64,000 nucleotides of DNA from Bacillota bacterium (GCA_023444055.1 JAEZRV010000060.1:1-64000), one strand, 5' to 3'; counted from the first letter of the stretch, positions 23,990 through 33,350 are shown. Numbers and translations: made by a program. Notes: a model not told the origin generated them from the letters alone.

Positions 23990-25285
23990 CTATTTAAGAT
24001 TAAACCATGCATTAAGTCCAGGGTATTCGGCAACTTCACCTAGCTCCTCTTCGATTCTAAGTAACTGATTATACTTTGCCACTCTATCAGTTCTAGAAGG
24101 TGCCCCAGTCTTTATTTGTCCTGAATTTGTTGCTACTGCAATGTCGGCAATAGTTGCATCCTCTGTTTCACCTGATCTGTGTGATGTAACAGCAGTATAC
24201 CCAGCCCTATTTGCCATCTGAATTGCATCTAGTGTCTCTGTTAAGGTTCCAATCTGATTTACCTTAATTAGAATAGAGTTTGCAACTCCCATTTTTATAC
24301 CCTTTTCAAGCCTTCTTGTATTTGTTACAAATAAATCATCACCTACTAGCTGAATCTTTTTCCCTAGCCTTTCAGTTAACAGCTTCCAGCCCTCCCAATC
24401 CTCTTCTGCGACTCCATCTTCAAGAGATATAATTGGATATTTATTGGCTAATTCAGCCCAATAATCAACCATTTCTTGCTTTGTCTTTCTAATATTTGTT
24501 TTCCAGAAGAAATAAGATCCATCATCTTGATACATTTCTGTTGCAGCAGCATCTATAGCTATTCTAAAGTCATCACCAGGTTTATATCCAGCCTTAGTTA
24601 TTGCTTCTATAATAACTTTGATTGCTTGCTCATCAGTCTCTAAGTTTGGTGCAAAACCGCCTTCATCTCCAACCGCGGTACTAAGACCTTTACTTTGTAA
24701 TACCTTTTTAAGATTGTGGAATACCTCTGCACACATTCTGAGTGCCTCCTTAAAGCTCTCAGCGCCAACAGGCATAATCATAAATTCTTGTATGTTTACA
24801 CTATTGTCAGCATGTTTACCTCCGTTAATTATGTTCATCATCGGAACTGGTAGAGTCTTTGAATTTGTACCGCCTATATATTGATATAAACTCAGTCCTA
24901 ATGCTTCGGCAGCAGCCTTTGCGACTGCAAGTGATACTCCTAGAATTGCATTCGCACCCAGTCTTTCCTTATTAGGTGTACCATCTAATTCTATCATTAG
25001 CTTATCTATGGCAACCTGATCGAATAAGTTCATACCCTCTACTTCAGGTGCAATTATATTATTTACATTTCCAACTGCTGTCTCAACGCCCTTACCCATG
25101 TATCTGTCATTATTTTCATCTCTTAATTCTATTGCCTCAAAAGCACCAGTTGATGCACCGGATGGTACTGAAGCTCGTCCTATATAACCACCTTCAGCGA
25201 TAACCTCAACCTCAACAGTTGGGTTTCCTCTAGAATCAAGTATTTCTCTAGCAAATACACTTTCAATAGCAATATATTGTTTCAT
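23990..25285 (-). CDS. eno: Enolase
   Basis: 431-aa glycolytic enzyme that converts 2-phosphoglycerate to phosphoenolpyruvate. Start SVFAREILDSRGNPTVEVEV, catalytic-region motifs GDEGGFAPNL, SLEDGVAEEDWEGW and VGDDLFVTN, and the family stretch ILIKVNQIGTLTETL are all present. Length is normal. GGGAG precedes the ATG. It is monocistronic here, between a terminator and an AT-rich 326-bp gap. Confidence 0.98.
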   Translation of the reverse strand: MKQYIAIESVFAREILDSRGNPTVEVEVIAEGGYIGRASVPSGASTGAFEAIELRDENNDRYMGKGVETAVGNVNNIIAPEVEGMNLFDQVAIDKLMIELDGTPNKERLGANAILGVSLAVAKAAAEALGLSLYQYIGGTNSKTLPVPMMNIINGGKHADNSVNIQEFMIMPVGAESFKEALRMCAEVFHNLKKVLQSKGLSTAVGDEGGFAPNLETDEQAIKVIIEAITKAGYKPGDDFRIAIDAAATEMYQDDGSYFFWKTNIRKTKQEMVDYWAELANKYPIISLEDGVAEEDWEGWKLLTERLGKKIQLVGDDLFVTNTRRLEKGIKMGVANSILIKVNQIGTLTETLDAIQMANRAGYTAVTSHRSGETEDATIADIAVATNSGQIKTGAPSRTDRVAKYNQLLRIEEELGEVAEYPGLNAWFNLK

Positions 25286-25611
25286 ATTCTTCTTTTTTCT
25301 CCCTTCAGGTATTTTTTAGAATAACATTAATACATTACTGTTATTAACGTAATCCATTTATCTTTTTTATATAAACTAATATTATAATACCCTTAATTAC
25401 TAATAATAAACGATTTTGGTATAATTGGTCAGGTATAACTTCTTATATATTATACGTAATTTGATAAATTACATACTAAGATAAAATTATATACTTAGAT
25501 ACATTATATACTTAGATACATTATATACTTAATTTGCAAAGTCATTTTTAAAACAATATAAAGAGACTCCCAGATAGTGATTCCGAGAGCTTTCACAATT
25601 ATTTATGAACT
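25286..25611. other. AT-rich intergenic region upstream of eno, with short tandem repeat
   Basis: 326 bp. About 2.5 tandem copies of ATATACTTAGATACATT lie at 25488-25531. A TATAAT-like -10 for eno may lie near 25390 on the minus strand with a weak -35. I see no coding sequence. Confidence 0.5.
25567..25589 (-). terminator. Terminator-like hairpin after the 66-aa gene
   Basis: Minus-strand stem CTCTCGGA/TCTGGGAG (8 pairs, two G-U) with a 7-nt loop, followed by TCTCTTTATATTGTTTT. It lies 22 bp after the gene's stop codon. Confidence 0.55.
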
Positions 25612-25812
25612 CTATATTACCTTCATAGAATTGTTCCTTAAATTGTGCAGTTCCTTTTCATACTCATCTATAATTTGCTGTCTACGGTTTTCAAATGTTT
25701 TATGATCCTGTATAAAATCAGTATATTCAGGTATAAAATTCAAATCAGTATATTCAATATCACTAATCTTTTGGGGCGGTATTAGTATTAACTTCCCCAT
25801 AATATTGCTCAT
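25612..25812 (-). CDS. Small hypothetical protein, 66 aa
   Basis: No family recognised. The protein is soluble-looking: residues 1-30 are mixed and residues 33-60 form a likely charged helix (FENRRQQIIDEYEKELHNLR). AAGGGATGGG precedes the ATG at 25812. It follows the 337-aa membrane protein gene by 16 bp and is followed by a hairpin, so the two probably form one operon. Confidence 0.6.
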   Translation of the reverse strand: MSNIMGKLILIPPQKISDIEYTDLNFIPEYTDFIQDHKTFENRRQQIIDEYEKELHNLRNNSMKVI

Positions 25813-25828
25813 ATTTTGCCCATCCCTT

Positions 25829-26842
25829 CTAAATAAGCTTTTCTTTTTTCCTTACTTTTTTTAAAATGTCAAACTTTTTAGCTAAAACCTTAAATAGCTG
25901 CTCTTGATAGTAACTCACTGTGAGTAAATGTATATATGCCATAAATGGTTTGACAAACTCCCGTATTTCTTCCTTTGTCCTTCCAATTAGCATATTTTCT
26001 TTTATTTCTATTTGTAATAATGATACAATACCTTGATCTTCACATATTACAGGAATTGCAATGTATTGTACAATGTCATCTTTATTAGTCCTTTTCCCAT
26101 ATACCAATTGTTTTTTTATCTCTTCAGCATTTTTCAAAATAAAAATATTATTCTGATTTTCATTAAATATTTTTACATGAAAATAGTTATGATCATAATT
26201 AAGATAAAAATGCTTATCAAATATATTTGGTGTTATTTGATTTGCATTTCCATAACTTATCATTTTTATATATTCTACCCCTGTTTTTTTCTCTTTAAAC
26301 CGTTGCATTAATGAAACCTGATGAGAATCTATATCAGTTGAAGCTTTAATAGCATCATAAATATTGTGGCAAACAAGTGCTGCTACATCCTGATAACTAA
26401 AATTTACAAAATCAGATTTCATAGGGATTGAACTTGATTTTGAAGATATACATTTTGTAATTTCGTAGAGTTTCTTACCAATCGTATCATTTATAACGGT
26501 TTCTCTATTAACAATTTCCTTTACACACTTAACAAATTTCTCCTGATATCTCTGATAGCTATCAATTAAAATTGTTATCCAATTAAACACTACAATAAAC
26601 ACACATGTTATTAGTATATGCCATTTGTCTTGATAAAATTCCAATTGATTAAATTTAAATGTATTAAAATCTGCTAATTTCATTTGAATAGAAAATACAG
26701 TAGTAACTATAAAATTAACTAAAGTTCGAACATATGAAGACTTAAAAATCTTATAAATATAATTTAAAAGAGTTCCGAGTTTTTTATTTTCTTTAGATAA
26801 TCGTTTTATATGTAAAATAAATCTTGAAGGTTTTTTCATCAA
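25829..26842 (-). CDS. Hypothetical membrane protein with possible GAF-like sensor region
   Basis: 337 aa. Two hydrophobic segments near residues 37-52 and 73-93 are separated by a short loop, and a large cytoplasmic region follows (about 100-337). The stretch from about 130 to 315 (VAALVCHNIYDAI... IAIPVICEDQGIVSLLQIEI...) has the look of a GAF-like ligand-binding domain, but I cannot prove it. No output domain is visible. Start MMKKPSRF lies behind TAGGGGGATG. Membrane anchor plus sensor-like domain without output suggests a partner protein, perhaps the 66-aa product. Confidence 0.65.
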   Translation of the reverse strand: MMKKPSRFILHIKRLSKENKKLGTLLNYIYKIFKSSYVRTLVNFIVTTVFSIQMKLADFNTFKFNQLEFYQDKWHILITCVFIVVFNWITILIDSYQRYQEKFVKCVKEIVNRETVINDTIGKKLYEITKCISSKSSSIPMKSDFVNFSYQDVAALVCHNIYDAIKASTDIDSHQVSLMQRFKEKKTGVEYIKMISYGNANQITPNIFDKHFYLNYDHNYFHVKIFNENQNNIFILKNAEEIKKQLVYGKRTNKDDIVQYIAIPVICEDQGIVSLLQIEIKENMLIGRTKEEIREFVKPFMAYIHLLTVSYYQEQLFKVLAKKFDILKKVRKKEKLI

Positions 26843-27131
26843 TACATCCCCCTAAGAATAAATACTATTTATTTCTATAAATGTACTTTTTATCCTTCTG
26901 TAAGGAAATAAAATGCCACTCAGTCCAAAATGAACAGAGTGGCTAAATTGATTTTATTCTACATTTTACAAATAAAAAACTAAACTTTCCAAGTTTAAAA
27001 CTGTAGGTATGGGACACTTATCAACGGAAAATCCCTCTAAGTGATAGACTTTTTATGTTAATAAGTTGAGTTAAAAATAAATAAATTTCCTAAATATAAA
27101 AAAACGATTCCCCATTTTTTAGCGCTGCACT

Positions 27132-28667
27132 TTATTTTATTAATAATGATATTCCAGTCATTTCTGCTGGCTTATCTACACCCATTATGTCCAAAATCGT
27201 TGGAGTTAAATCTGCAAGCTTTCCCTCTTTTAGCTTAGCATCACCCAAACCTATTCCAATCAATGGCACCGCATTAGTAGTATGTGCTGTAAAAGCTCCA
27301 CCATTTTCGTAATCTACCATCTGCTCTGCATTTCCGTGGTCTGCTGTTATAAGAACCACTCCTCCTTGAGCAGTAACCGCATCAACAACCTTACCTACAC
27401 ACGCATCAACAGCTTCAACGGCTACCTTTGCTGCATCAAATACGCCTGTGTGTCCAACCATATCACAATTGGCAAAGTTCAATATAATTACATCATATTG
27501 CTTTGAATCTATTCTCTTTACAGCCTCTTCAGCAACTTCATAAGCACTCATTTCAGGCTTTAAGTCATAAGTAGCAACCTTGGGTGAAGGTATAAGTGCT
27601 CTGTCTTCACCTTCATACTGAGCCTCAACACCACCATTAAAGAAGAAAGTTACATGTGCATATTTTTCAGTTTCAGCAATTCTTAACTGTCTATAACCAA
27701 GTCTGCTGATATATTCTCCAAAAGTATTTTCTAGAGTTTGTGGCTTAAATGCAACAGATACATTAGGCATTGATTTATCATACTGTGTCATACATACAAA
27801 ACATAGTGGGAATAAACCATTTGCTCTTTCAAAGCCTTTAAATTCTGAGTCTACAAATGTTCTTGTTATTTCTCTAGCCCTATCAGGTCTGAAGTTAAAG
27901 AATATAACTGAATCATTTGCTCCGATTGTAGCTACAGGCTTTCCATTTTCAACAATTGCTGTTGGTTTAACAAACTCATCATACTCCTCACGAGCAAAGG
28001 ATGCTTCTACAGCCTCTACAGCAGATTTTGCTGTCAATCCTTTTCCAAGAACCATAACATCATAAGCGAGCTGTACTCTTTCCCAACGATTATCTCTATC
28101 CATAGCATAATATCTGCCCATTACAGAAGCAATTTTTCCAACTCCTATTTCAGCAAGCTTTGCTTCCAACTCTTCAGTATATACCTTTGAACTATCAGGT
28201 GGAACATCTCTTCCATCAAAGAAACAGTGAATAAATACATCCTTCAAGCCATTTCTTTTTGCCAGTTCAACCAAGCCATATAAATGTGTGTTGTGGCTGT
28301 GTACTCCACCATCAGACAATAATCCAAACAAATGAAGCTTTGAGTTATTTGCCTTACAGTTTTCTATTGCTTTTAAGAATTCTTCTTTCTCAAAGAAATC
28401 TCCATCAATAATTGACTTTGTAATTCTAGTTAACTCCTGATAAACTATTCTGCCAGCACCGATGTTTGTATGTCCTACTTCAGAGTTACCCATTTGTCCA
28501 TCTGGAAGTCCAACATCCATACCACTTGTTTGAACTATAGTATTAGGACATTTTGCCATGTAGCTATCTAAATTTGGCTTATTGGCTGCATTAATAGCAT
28601 TTCCTTCAGCCTTAGGATTGTTTCCGAAACCATCCAGAATCATTAATGTTACTAATTTTTTTTCCAT
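27132..28667 (-). CDS. gpmI: 2,3-bisphosphoglycerate-independent phosphoglycerate mutase
   Basis: 511-aa Mn-dependent enzyme interconverting 3- and 2-phosphoglycerate. It belongs to the alkaline phosphatase superfamily: DGFGNNPKAEGNA, the phosphoserine motif QMGNSEVGHTNIGAGR, HCFFDGRDVPPDS, GRYYAMDRDNRW and the metal motif TADHGNAEQM. I chose the ATG at 28667 (MEKKLVTLMILDGF), behind AAGGAG at ideal spacing. An in-frame extension of 36 residues runs through a hairpin element and is rejected. It lies downstream of tpiA and pgk. Confidence 0.97.
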   Translation of the reverse strand: MEKKLVTLMILDGFGNNPKAEGNAINAANKPNLDSYMAKCPNTIVQTSGMDVGLPDGQMGNSEVGHTNIGAGRIVYQELTRITKSIIDGDFFEKEEFLKAIENCKANNSKLHLFGLLSDGGVHSHNTHLYGLVELAKRNGLKDVFIHCFFDGRDVPPDSSKVYTEELEAKLAEIGVGKIASVMGRYYAMDRDNRWERVQLAYDVMVLGKGLTAKSAVEAVEASFAREEYDEFVKPTAIVENGKPVATIGANDSVIFFNFRPDRAREITRTFVDSEFKGFERANGLFPLCFVCMTQYDKSMPNVSVAFKPQTLENTFGEYISRLGYRQLRIAETEKYAHVTFFFNGGVEAQYEGEDRALIPSPKVATYDLKPEMSAYEVAEEAVKRIDSKQYDVIILNFANCDMVGHTGVFDAAKVAVEAVDACVGKVVDAVTAQGGVVLITADHGNAEQMVDYENGGAFTAHTTNAVPLIGIGLGDAKLKEGKLADLTPTILDIMGVDKPAEMTGISLLIK

Positions 28668-29008
28668 ATAGTTTTCTCCTTCATATTTATGCCCATGCCC
28701 AGCATTTCGCACAAGAACATCAAAGAAATGTGCATTTCTCTGACAGAAATGGCATGGGCTTGGTACCTTCTTCATTTATCTTTCATATTTCTTTCAGCCT
28801 TATCCTATAAGAAGACTTGCAATTTCTATTTGAAACTTACGTCATATAAACAGACTTGCATTTATACAAGTTGACCCCCCAGAGCCTGCCGGAGGGTCAA
28901 TTAATTCATATTTAATTTAAAACCTGAGAATTCATGTTATTAAAATCTATAAGTAAATTTCAGCTAAAATAGGTAAATATTTTATCAGCTAAAACTATAC
29001 AGAAAATT
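28668..29008 (-). other. tpiA-gpmI intergenic region with two hairpins
   Basis: 341 bp holding the hairpin element at 28691-28759 and a GC-rich hairpin at 28871-28900 (TTGACCC/GGGTCAA with a GC-rich interior). The latter has no T-run, so it may be a processing or pausing site. AGACTTGCA occurs twice between them (about 28815 and 28852). No coding sequence is evident. Confidence 0.5.
28691..28759 (-). repeat. Hairpin element copy 4 (type B, best preserved), upstream of gpmI
   Basis: Minus-strand outer stem GCCCATGCC with GGCATGGGC, 9 perfect pairs. The inner hairpin is AGAAATG-CA-CATTTCT, then CTTGTGCGAAATG. AGAAGG lies upstream and ATAAATATG downstream, as in the start-codon copies. Here that ATG opens only a 10-codon frame; gpmI uses its own AAGGAG and ATG just beyond. 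Confidence 0.88.
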
Positions 29009-29761
29009 TTATGCTTTTGCTATAACTGTGAAATCATCAACTTTTAGGCTTGCTCCGCCAACTAGTCCACCATCAATATCTGACATAGCGAATAAATCAG
29101 CAGCATTTTTAGCGTTAACGCTTCCACCATACTGAATTCTAGTAGCGTTCGAAACGTCTTCTCCATAAAGTTCTTTTACAGTATTTCTGATAATTGCGCA
29201 AACTTCATTTGCCTGCTCGTTAGTAGCAGTCTTTCCTGTTCCAATAGCCCAAATTGGCTCATATGCAATAACAGCCTGCTTAACTTGCTCAGCTGTAAGT
29301 CCAAGTAATGCAACCTTTATCTGGTATCTTACATGATCAGCAGTAACGCCTTGTTCTCTTTGTGTTAATGTTTCACCACAGCAGATGATAGGAGTCATTC
29401 CATACTTAAATACAGCAAGAGCCTTTTTATTAACTGTCTCATTAGTCTCACCAAAGTATTCTCTTCTCTCTGAGTGTCCAATTATTACATAGTCAACACC
29501 TAAATCAGCAAGCATTGGTCCAGAAACTTCACCTGTAAAAGCTCCATTTTCTTCCCAGTGCATGTTCTGAGCTGCAACCTTTATATTTGATCCCTTTGCT
29601 GCTGCAACAACACCTGGCAAGCACACAAATGGAACGCCAACAACTACTTCTGATGCAGTATCTGCAACATTTGCTTTTAATGCATTTACAAATTCAACTG
29701 CTTCTGATGCAGTTTTATTCATTTTCCAGTTACCTGCTGCAATTGTTCTTCTATTACCCAT
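29009..29761 (-). CDS. tpiA: Triosephosphate isomerase
   Basis: 250-aa glycolytic enzyme interconverting glyceraldehyde-3-phosphate and dihydroxyacetone phosphate. Catalytic Lys is in AAGNWKMN, His in IIGHSERR, Glu in AYEPIWAIGTGK, and the phosphate-binding loops are QYGGSVNAKN and LVGGASL. Normal length. AAAGGAG precedes the ATG. It follows pgk by 133 bp, and gpmI lies downstream. Confidence 0.98.
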   Translation of the reverse strand: MGNRRTIAAGNWKMNKTASEAVEFVNALKANVADTASEVVVGVPFVCLPGVVAAAKGSNIKVAAQNMHWEENGAFTGEVSGPMLADLGVDYVIIGHSERREYFGETNETVNKKALAVFKYGMTPIICCGETLTQREQGVTADHVRYQIKVALLGLTAEQVKQAVIAYEPIWAIGTGKTATNEQANEVCAIIRNTVKELYGEDVSNATRIQYGGSVNAKNAADLFAMSDIDGGLVGGASLKVDDFTVIAKA

Positions 29762-29894
29762 TTTAAATACTCCTTTTTTATATTAATAAATTTTACAGTA
29801 TTCATAAAGATATCTGTTAAAAAAATTCTATTCTTCGGATTTGAAACTATATATACCACGTAAAAACGTTTATAAAAAATATCTGTTAAAATTA

Positions 29895-31079
29895 TTACTT
29901 ACTCATAAGAACATCTATACCTGGAAGAACTTTTCCTTCTAAGTATTCTAATGAAGCTCCGCCACCAGTTGAAATATGTGTAATCTTATCAGCAAATCCT
30001 AATTGCTCAACTGCTGCAGCTGAATCTCCACCACCAACTATAGAAATTGAACCTGATTCTGCAAGTGCCTTAGCAACTTCTTTTGTACCTGTTGCAAAGT
30101 TTGAAAATTCAAATACTCCCATAGGTCCGTTCCAAATAACTGTCTTTGCATTCTTTATAGCTGTAGCATAGCTTTCGATAGTAGCAGGTCCAATATCCAA
30201 TCCCATCCAACCATCTGGCATTGCATTTGATGCAACAATCTGCTTTTCTGAATCATTATTAAATTCTTTAGCAATTGCATTATCAGTAGGAAGTAATAAA
30301 TCAACACCCTTCGCTGCTGCCTTTTCCATTAAGCTCTTTGCTAACTCTATCTTGTCTTCTTCACAGATTGATGTTCCTATGTTATATCCTTTAGCCTTTA
30401 GGAAAGTATAAGCCATACCTCCACCAACTATCAATGTATCAACTTTATCAATTAAGTTTTCAATAACTGCAATCTTATCAGAAACTTTTGCACCACCTAA
30501 TATAGCAACAAATGGTCTAGCTGGGTTTGCTAAAGCTTTACCCATTATTTCAATTTCTTTCTTTATAAGGAATCCGCAAACTGCTGGTAAATAATCAGCT
30601 AGTCCTGCAGTAGAAGCGTGAGCTCTGTGAGCTGTACCAAATGCATCATTAACAAATATTTCAGCCATACTAGCTAGTTCTTTTGCAAAATCTGCGTTAT
30701 TCTTAGTTTCTTCTTTATGGAATCTAACGTTCTCAAGCATAAGCACTTCGCCTGATTGTAAAGCAACAGCTTTAGCTTTAGCGTCTTCTCCTATAACGTC
30801 TTTTGCCATAATAACATTTTTACCAAGTAACTCACCTAGCCTAACTGCTGTAGGCTTCATGCTATATTTATCTTCAAATCCATCCTTTGGTCTTCCTAAA
30901 TGTGAAACAAGAATAGTTTTTGCTCCCTTGTCAACAAGGTATTTAATAGTAGGAAGTGCTCCAACAATTCTCTTATCATCAGTAATATTTCCATTTGCAT
31001 CCAATGGTACATTAAAGTCTACTCTAACTATTACCTTTTTACCTGCTACGTCAATGTCTTCAATTGTCTTCTTATTCAT
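29895..31079 (-). CDS. pgk: Phosphoglycerate kinase
   Basis: 394-aa enzyme that makes ATP from 1,3-bisphosphoglycerate. Motifs: VIVRVDFNVPLD, SHLGRP, LLENVRFHKEE, the nucleotide-binding ILGGAKVSDK, and GGGDSAAAVEQLG at the C-terminus. I chose the ATG at 31079 because AGGAG lies 10 nt before it; the in-frame GTG at 31088 touches that Shine-Dalgarno sequence. It heads the pgk-tpiA-gpmI group. A promoter and a Rex-like box lie upstream at 31184-31234. Confidence 0.98.
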   Translation of the reverse strand: MNKKTIEDIDVAGKKVIVRVDFNVPLDANGNITDDKRIVGALPTIKYLVDKGAKTILVSHLGRPKDGFEDKYSMKPTAVRLGELLGKNVIMAKDVIGEDAKAKAVALQSGEVLMLENVRFHKEETKNNADFAKELASMAEIFVNDAFGTAHRAHASTAGLADYLPAVCGFLIKKEIEIMGKALANPARPFVAILGGAKVSDKIAVIENLIDKVDTLIVGGGMAYTFLKAKGYNIGTSICEEDKIELAKSLMEKAAAKGVDLLLPTDNAIAKEFNNDSEKQIVASNAMPDGWMGLDIGPATIESYATAIKNAKTVIWNGPMGVFEFSNFATGTKEVAKALAESGSISIVGGGDSAAAVEQLGFADKITHISTGGGASLEYLEGKVLPGIDVLMSK

Positions 31080-31183
31080 TAACTTCACGCTCCTATATAA
31101 TTTATTTTTTATTGATTCTAAAATTTAGACAAATGTCCTTAATATTGTATATTATCCACATTTTCATCGAATTAACCAAAGTA

Positions 31184-31212
31184 ATTTTACCTCTTTTTCT
31201 AAGTTATTTCAA
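31184..31212 (-). promoter_or_regulatory. Sigma-A-type promoter of pgk operon
   Basis: Minus strand: -35 TTGAAA (31207-31212), 17-bp spacer, -10 TAAAAT (31184-31189). The predicted leader is about 100 nt. Confidence 0.65.
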
Positions 31213-31216
31213 TAGT

Positions 31217-31234
31217 TTGTGAGTAAATTAACAA
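31217..31234 (-). promoter_or_regulatory. Rex-like box upstream of the pgk promoter
   Basis: TTGTGAGTAAATTAACAA matches the palindrome TTGTTAA-N4-TTAACAA at all but two fixed positions. It starts 4 bp upstream of the -35. This position could repress by steric hindrance or activate; the sequence does not decide. Confidence 0.5.
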
Positions 31235-31712
31235 AAAACTCAATAATGATTTATATAATACTCAAATTACAACTCAAGTATGAGTGTTACTAACAAGTTT
31301 CAGCAACACAGCAATACATTGTGCAAGAGCATTTTTACATAGACCAGAACAAACTAATTAAAAAATCTAAGCCAATGGTTGAATACTTTATCAAAGTATT
31401 GCTTGGAACTGATTTTTTTTAGTACAATATATAGCGTTTTGATATTCAAATCTCTATTAAGTGGCTAAATAGTAATTAATGTCTCAACTTTCCAACAAAC
31501 TCACTTATACAGAATAGATTAAATAAAAATAGCTTTTATACATACATTATTTTCCACCTTAATTTGTATTTTTACATAAATTGTAAATAAAATGCTTATT
31601 CTCTACCTTTTCAATATCTATGTCATACATATATCTACATAAATTGAAAATATGAGGAACATTTCTACATATTAAACCATCACCCATTTAAACACAGTTA
31701 ATGGAGAATATT

Positions 31713-32252
31713 ATGGACAGTGAGTCAAATATAAATAATTTTCAGCATGAGTTTATTGTTATCGAAAATAAACTTTATAGATTAGCTTATAGTATATTGA
31801 AAAATCACTATGACGCGGAGGATGTTGTACATGATGCATTTATAAAGGCTGTAGAAAACATTAATCAATTAAGAGACATGGATAAACTCCCTTACTGGTT
31901 ATGTACAATTACTCGTAATAAAGCGTTGGAAAAGTACAACAAAAAGAAAAGGGAAATTTCTATTGAATATGAAGTTAACAGAATAGATCAGTACCTTGGG
32001 GATTTCCAATGTAATACATTACTTCCTGAAAAAGCATGTGTCAACGATGATTATGAAAGATATTTAAAAGAAAAGATCAGCAATATTCTTGATCCTTGTA
32101 GCAGAGATATCATTTTTGCTTATTATTTTGACGGAATGAGTTATAAGGAATTAGCTAAAAAATTTAAAATGAAAGAAGGAACTATTAAGTCTAGATTGAG
32201 CCGTAGCAAAGCAAGAATCAGACTTTTGCTGCAAAATTTATTAGCGTCATAA
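31713..32252 (+). CDS. ECF-type RNA polymerase sigma factor
   Basis: 179 aa. Sigma-70 region 2 (about 15-85) shows YRLAYSILKNHYDAEDVVHDAFIKA, and region 4 (about 120-175) shows YYFDGMSYKELAKKFKMKEGTIKSRLSR. No anti-sigma factor follows, unlike many ECF loci. GGAG lies 6 nt before the ATG at 31713, so that start is preferred over the ATG at 31701. A degenerate hairpin element begins directly after the stop. An alpha/beta hydrolase gene with a similar GGAAC upstream motif follows. Confidence 0.88.
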   Translation: MDSESNINNFQHEFIVIENKLYRLAYSILKNHYDAEDVVHDAFIKAVENINQLRDMDKLPYWLCTITRNKALEKYNKKKREISIEYEVNRIDQYLGDFQCNTLLPEKACVNDDYERYLKEKISNILDPCSRDIIFAYYFDGMSYKELAKKFKMKEGTIKSRLSRSKARIRLLLQNLLAS

Positions 32253-32256
32253 ATAT

Positions 32257-32321
32257 GCCCATGCTCAACATTTTGCACAAGAACATCAAAGAAATGCACA
32301 TTATTTTACACAAATATGCAT
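32257..32321 (-). repeat. Hairpin element copy 5 (type B, half-decayed), after the sigma gene
   Basis: Reading the minus strand, the 3' half is well kept (AATGTGCATTTCTTTGATG, CTTGTGCAAAATGTTGAGC, ATGGGCATATTTATG) while the 5' arm has decayed. It points away from any minus-strand gene and overlaps the end of the plus-strand sigma factor gene. It is the only copy not at or upstream of a gene start. Confidence 0.72.
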
Positions 32322-32534
32322 TTATTATGTCAACCTCCCACTTTTTATTTTATTACATTAAGTTAAAATTCTAGGAACATTTTGAATTTAATTTAATCAA
32401 TTTAATATAACCAGCTAGTTATTCTAATATCAATTCTAGATAGATACTAGGACATGCTGTCAAATAGTGGTATTCAATAAATTTTAGTTTTATTTATAAT
32501 TTTGTGGCCTATCTTATGGCTCAAGGAGGTTAAT

Positions 32535-33350
32535 ATGTATTCAAACAGTTGTGGGTACAATTTATATTACGAAATATCCGGCAACTCAGAAGCTGAGTGG
32601 TTATTATTAATACATGGAATAGCAGCATCTACAAGATGCTGGAAATACCAGATAAATGAATTTAATAAACATTTCAAAGTATTAAATATAGACCTTGCTG
32701 GACATGGCAATTCAGGCACTCTTGTCACAGATCTTTATAGCGGTGAAATCATTGCAAACCATATTCGAATTTTGCTAGATGAACTGAATATTCATAGAAC
32801 TCATATAGTCGGTCTGTCCTTAGGTACAATTATACAACAATATTTTTGTGAAATGTTCCCCGAAAGAGTAATATCAAATGTATTTACTAGTCCAGCCAGT
32901 AAGTCAAATTATATAACAGCTTTCGTGAATAGCTTTGTAGGGAAAATATATTTAAAGATATTCAATAAGAATACGTATTTAAAATTTATGGCATACTTAA
33001 TGCTTCCAGGAAAAACACATGAAAGGTCTCGTAAATTTTTTCTTATTGAAACGACAAAGATGAAGAACGATGAATTCTTAAAATGGTGGAAATTAGGAAT
33101 GAAAGGCGATCATATTCACTATACCTCCAAATGCAGCATACCTTCTCTCATTATTGTAGGTGAGAATGATTTCTTTTTCTATAATGATGCACTGGCCTTA
33201 AGAGAAAGATATATTAATTGTGAATTTAAAATAATAAAAGATGTGGGACATGTGCTTATTTTCCAAAAACCCGATGAATTCAACAATATAGTTATAGATT
33301 TTTTCCGTTCAGCAAGTAAAAAACACATGAAAATAACTAGCTTACAATAG
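32535..33350 (+). CDS. Alpha/beta hydrolase (paralogue 1)
   Basis: 271-aa serine hydrolase fold. Oxyanion motif LLIHGIAASTRCW, nucleophile elbow GLSLGT (catalytic Ser), acid in VGENDFF and His in KDVGHVLIF. No signal peptide, so it is probably cytoplasmic. The substrate is unknown; relatives include lipases, esterases and dehalogenases. AAGGAGG precedes the ATG at 32535. It is clearly paralogous to the gene at 33818, sharing long identical blocks around GLSLGTIIQQYFCE and MLPGK. A strong terminator follows. Confidence 0.87.
   Translation: MYSNSCGYNLYYEISGNSEAEWLLLIHGIAASTRCWKYQINEFNKHFKVLNIDLAGHGNSGTLVTDLYSGEIIANHIRILLDELNIHRTHIVGLSLGTIIQQYFCEMFPERVISNVFTSPASKSNYITAFVNSFVGKIYLKIFNKNTYLKFMAYLMLPGKTHERSRKFFLIETTKMKNDEFLKWWKLGMKGDHIHYTSKCSIPSLIIVGENDFFFYNDALALRERYINCEFKIIKDVGHVLIFQKPDEFNNIVIDFFRSASKKHMKITSLQ

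Larger units (their letters stand above)
31080..31712. other. Divergent intergenic region pgk - sigma factor
   Basis: 633 bp. It holds the pgk promoter and Rex-like box near the left end, and a GGAAC-type motif (31656-31660) 57 bp before the sigma factor gene. The middle, about 31240-31650, is AT-rich with nothing I can name. Confidence 0.6.

Noticed and set aside
25488..25531. CRISPR-like short repeats
   Set aside because: Only about 2.5 direct tandem copies of a 17-19 bp AT-rich word without spacers and no cas genes in the window.
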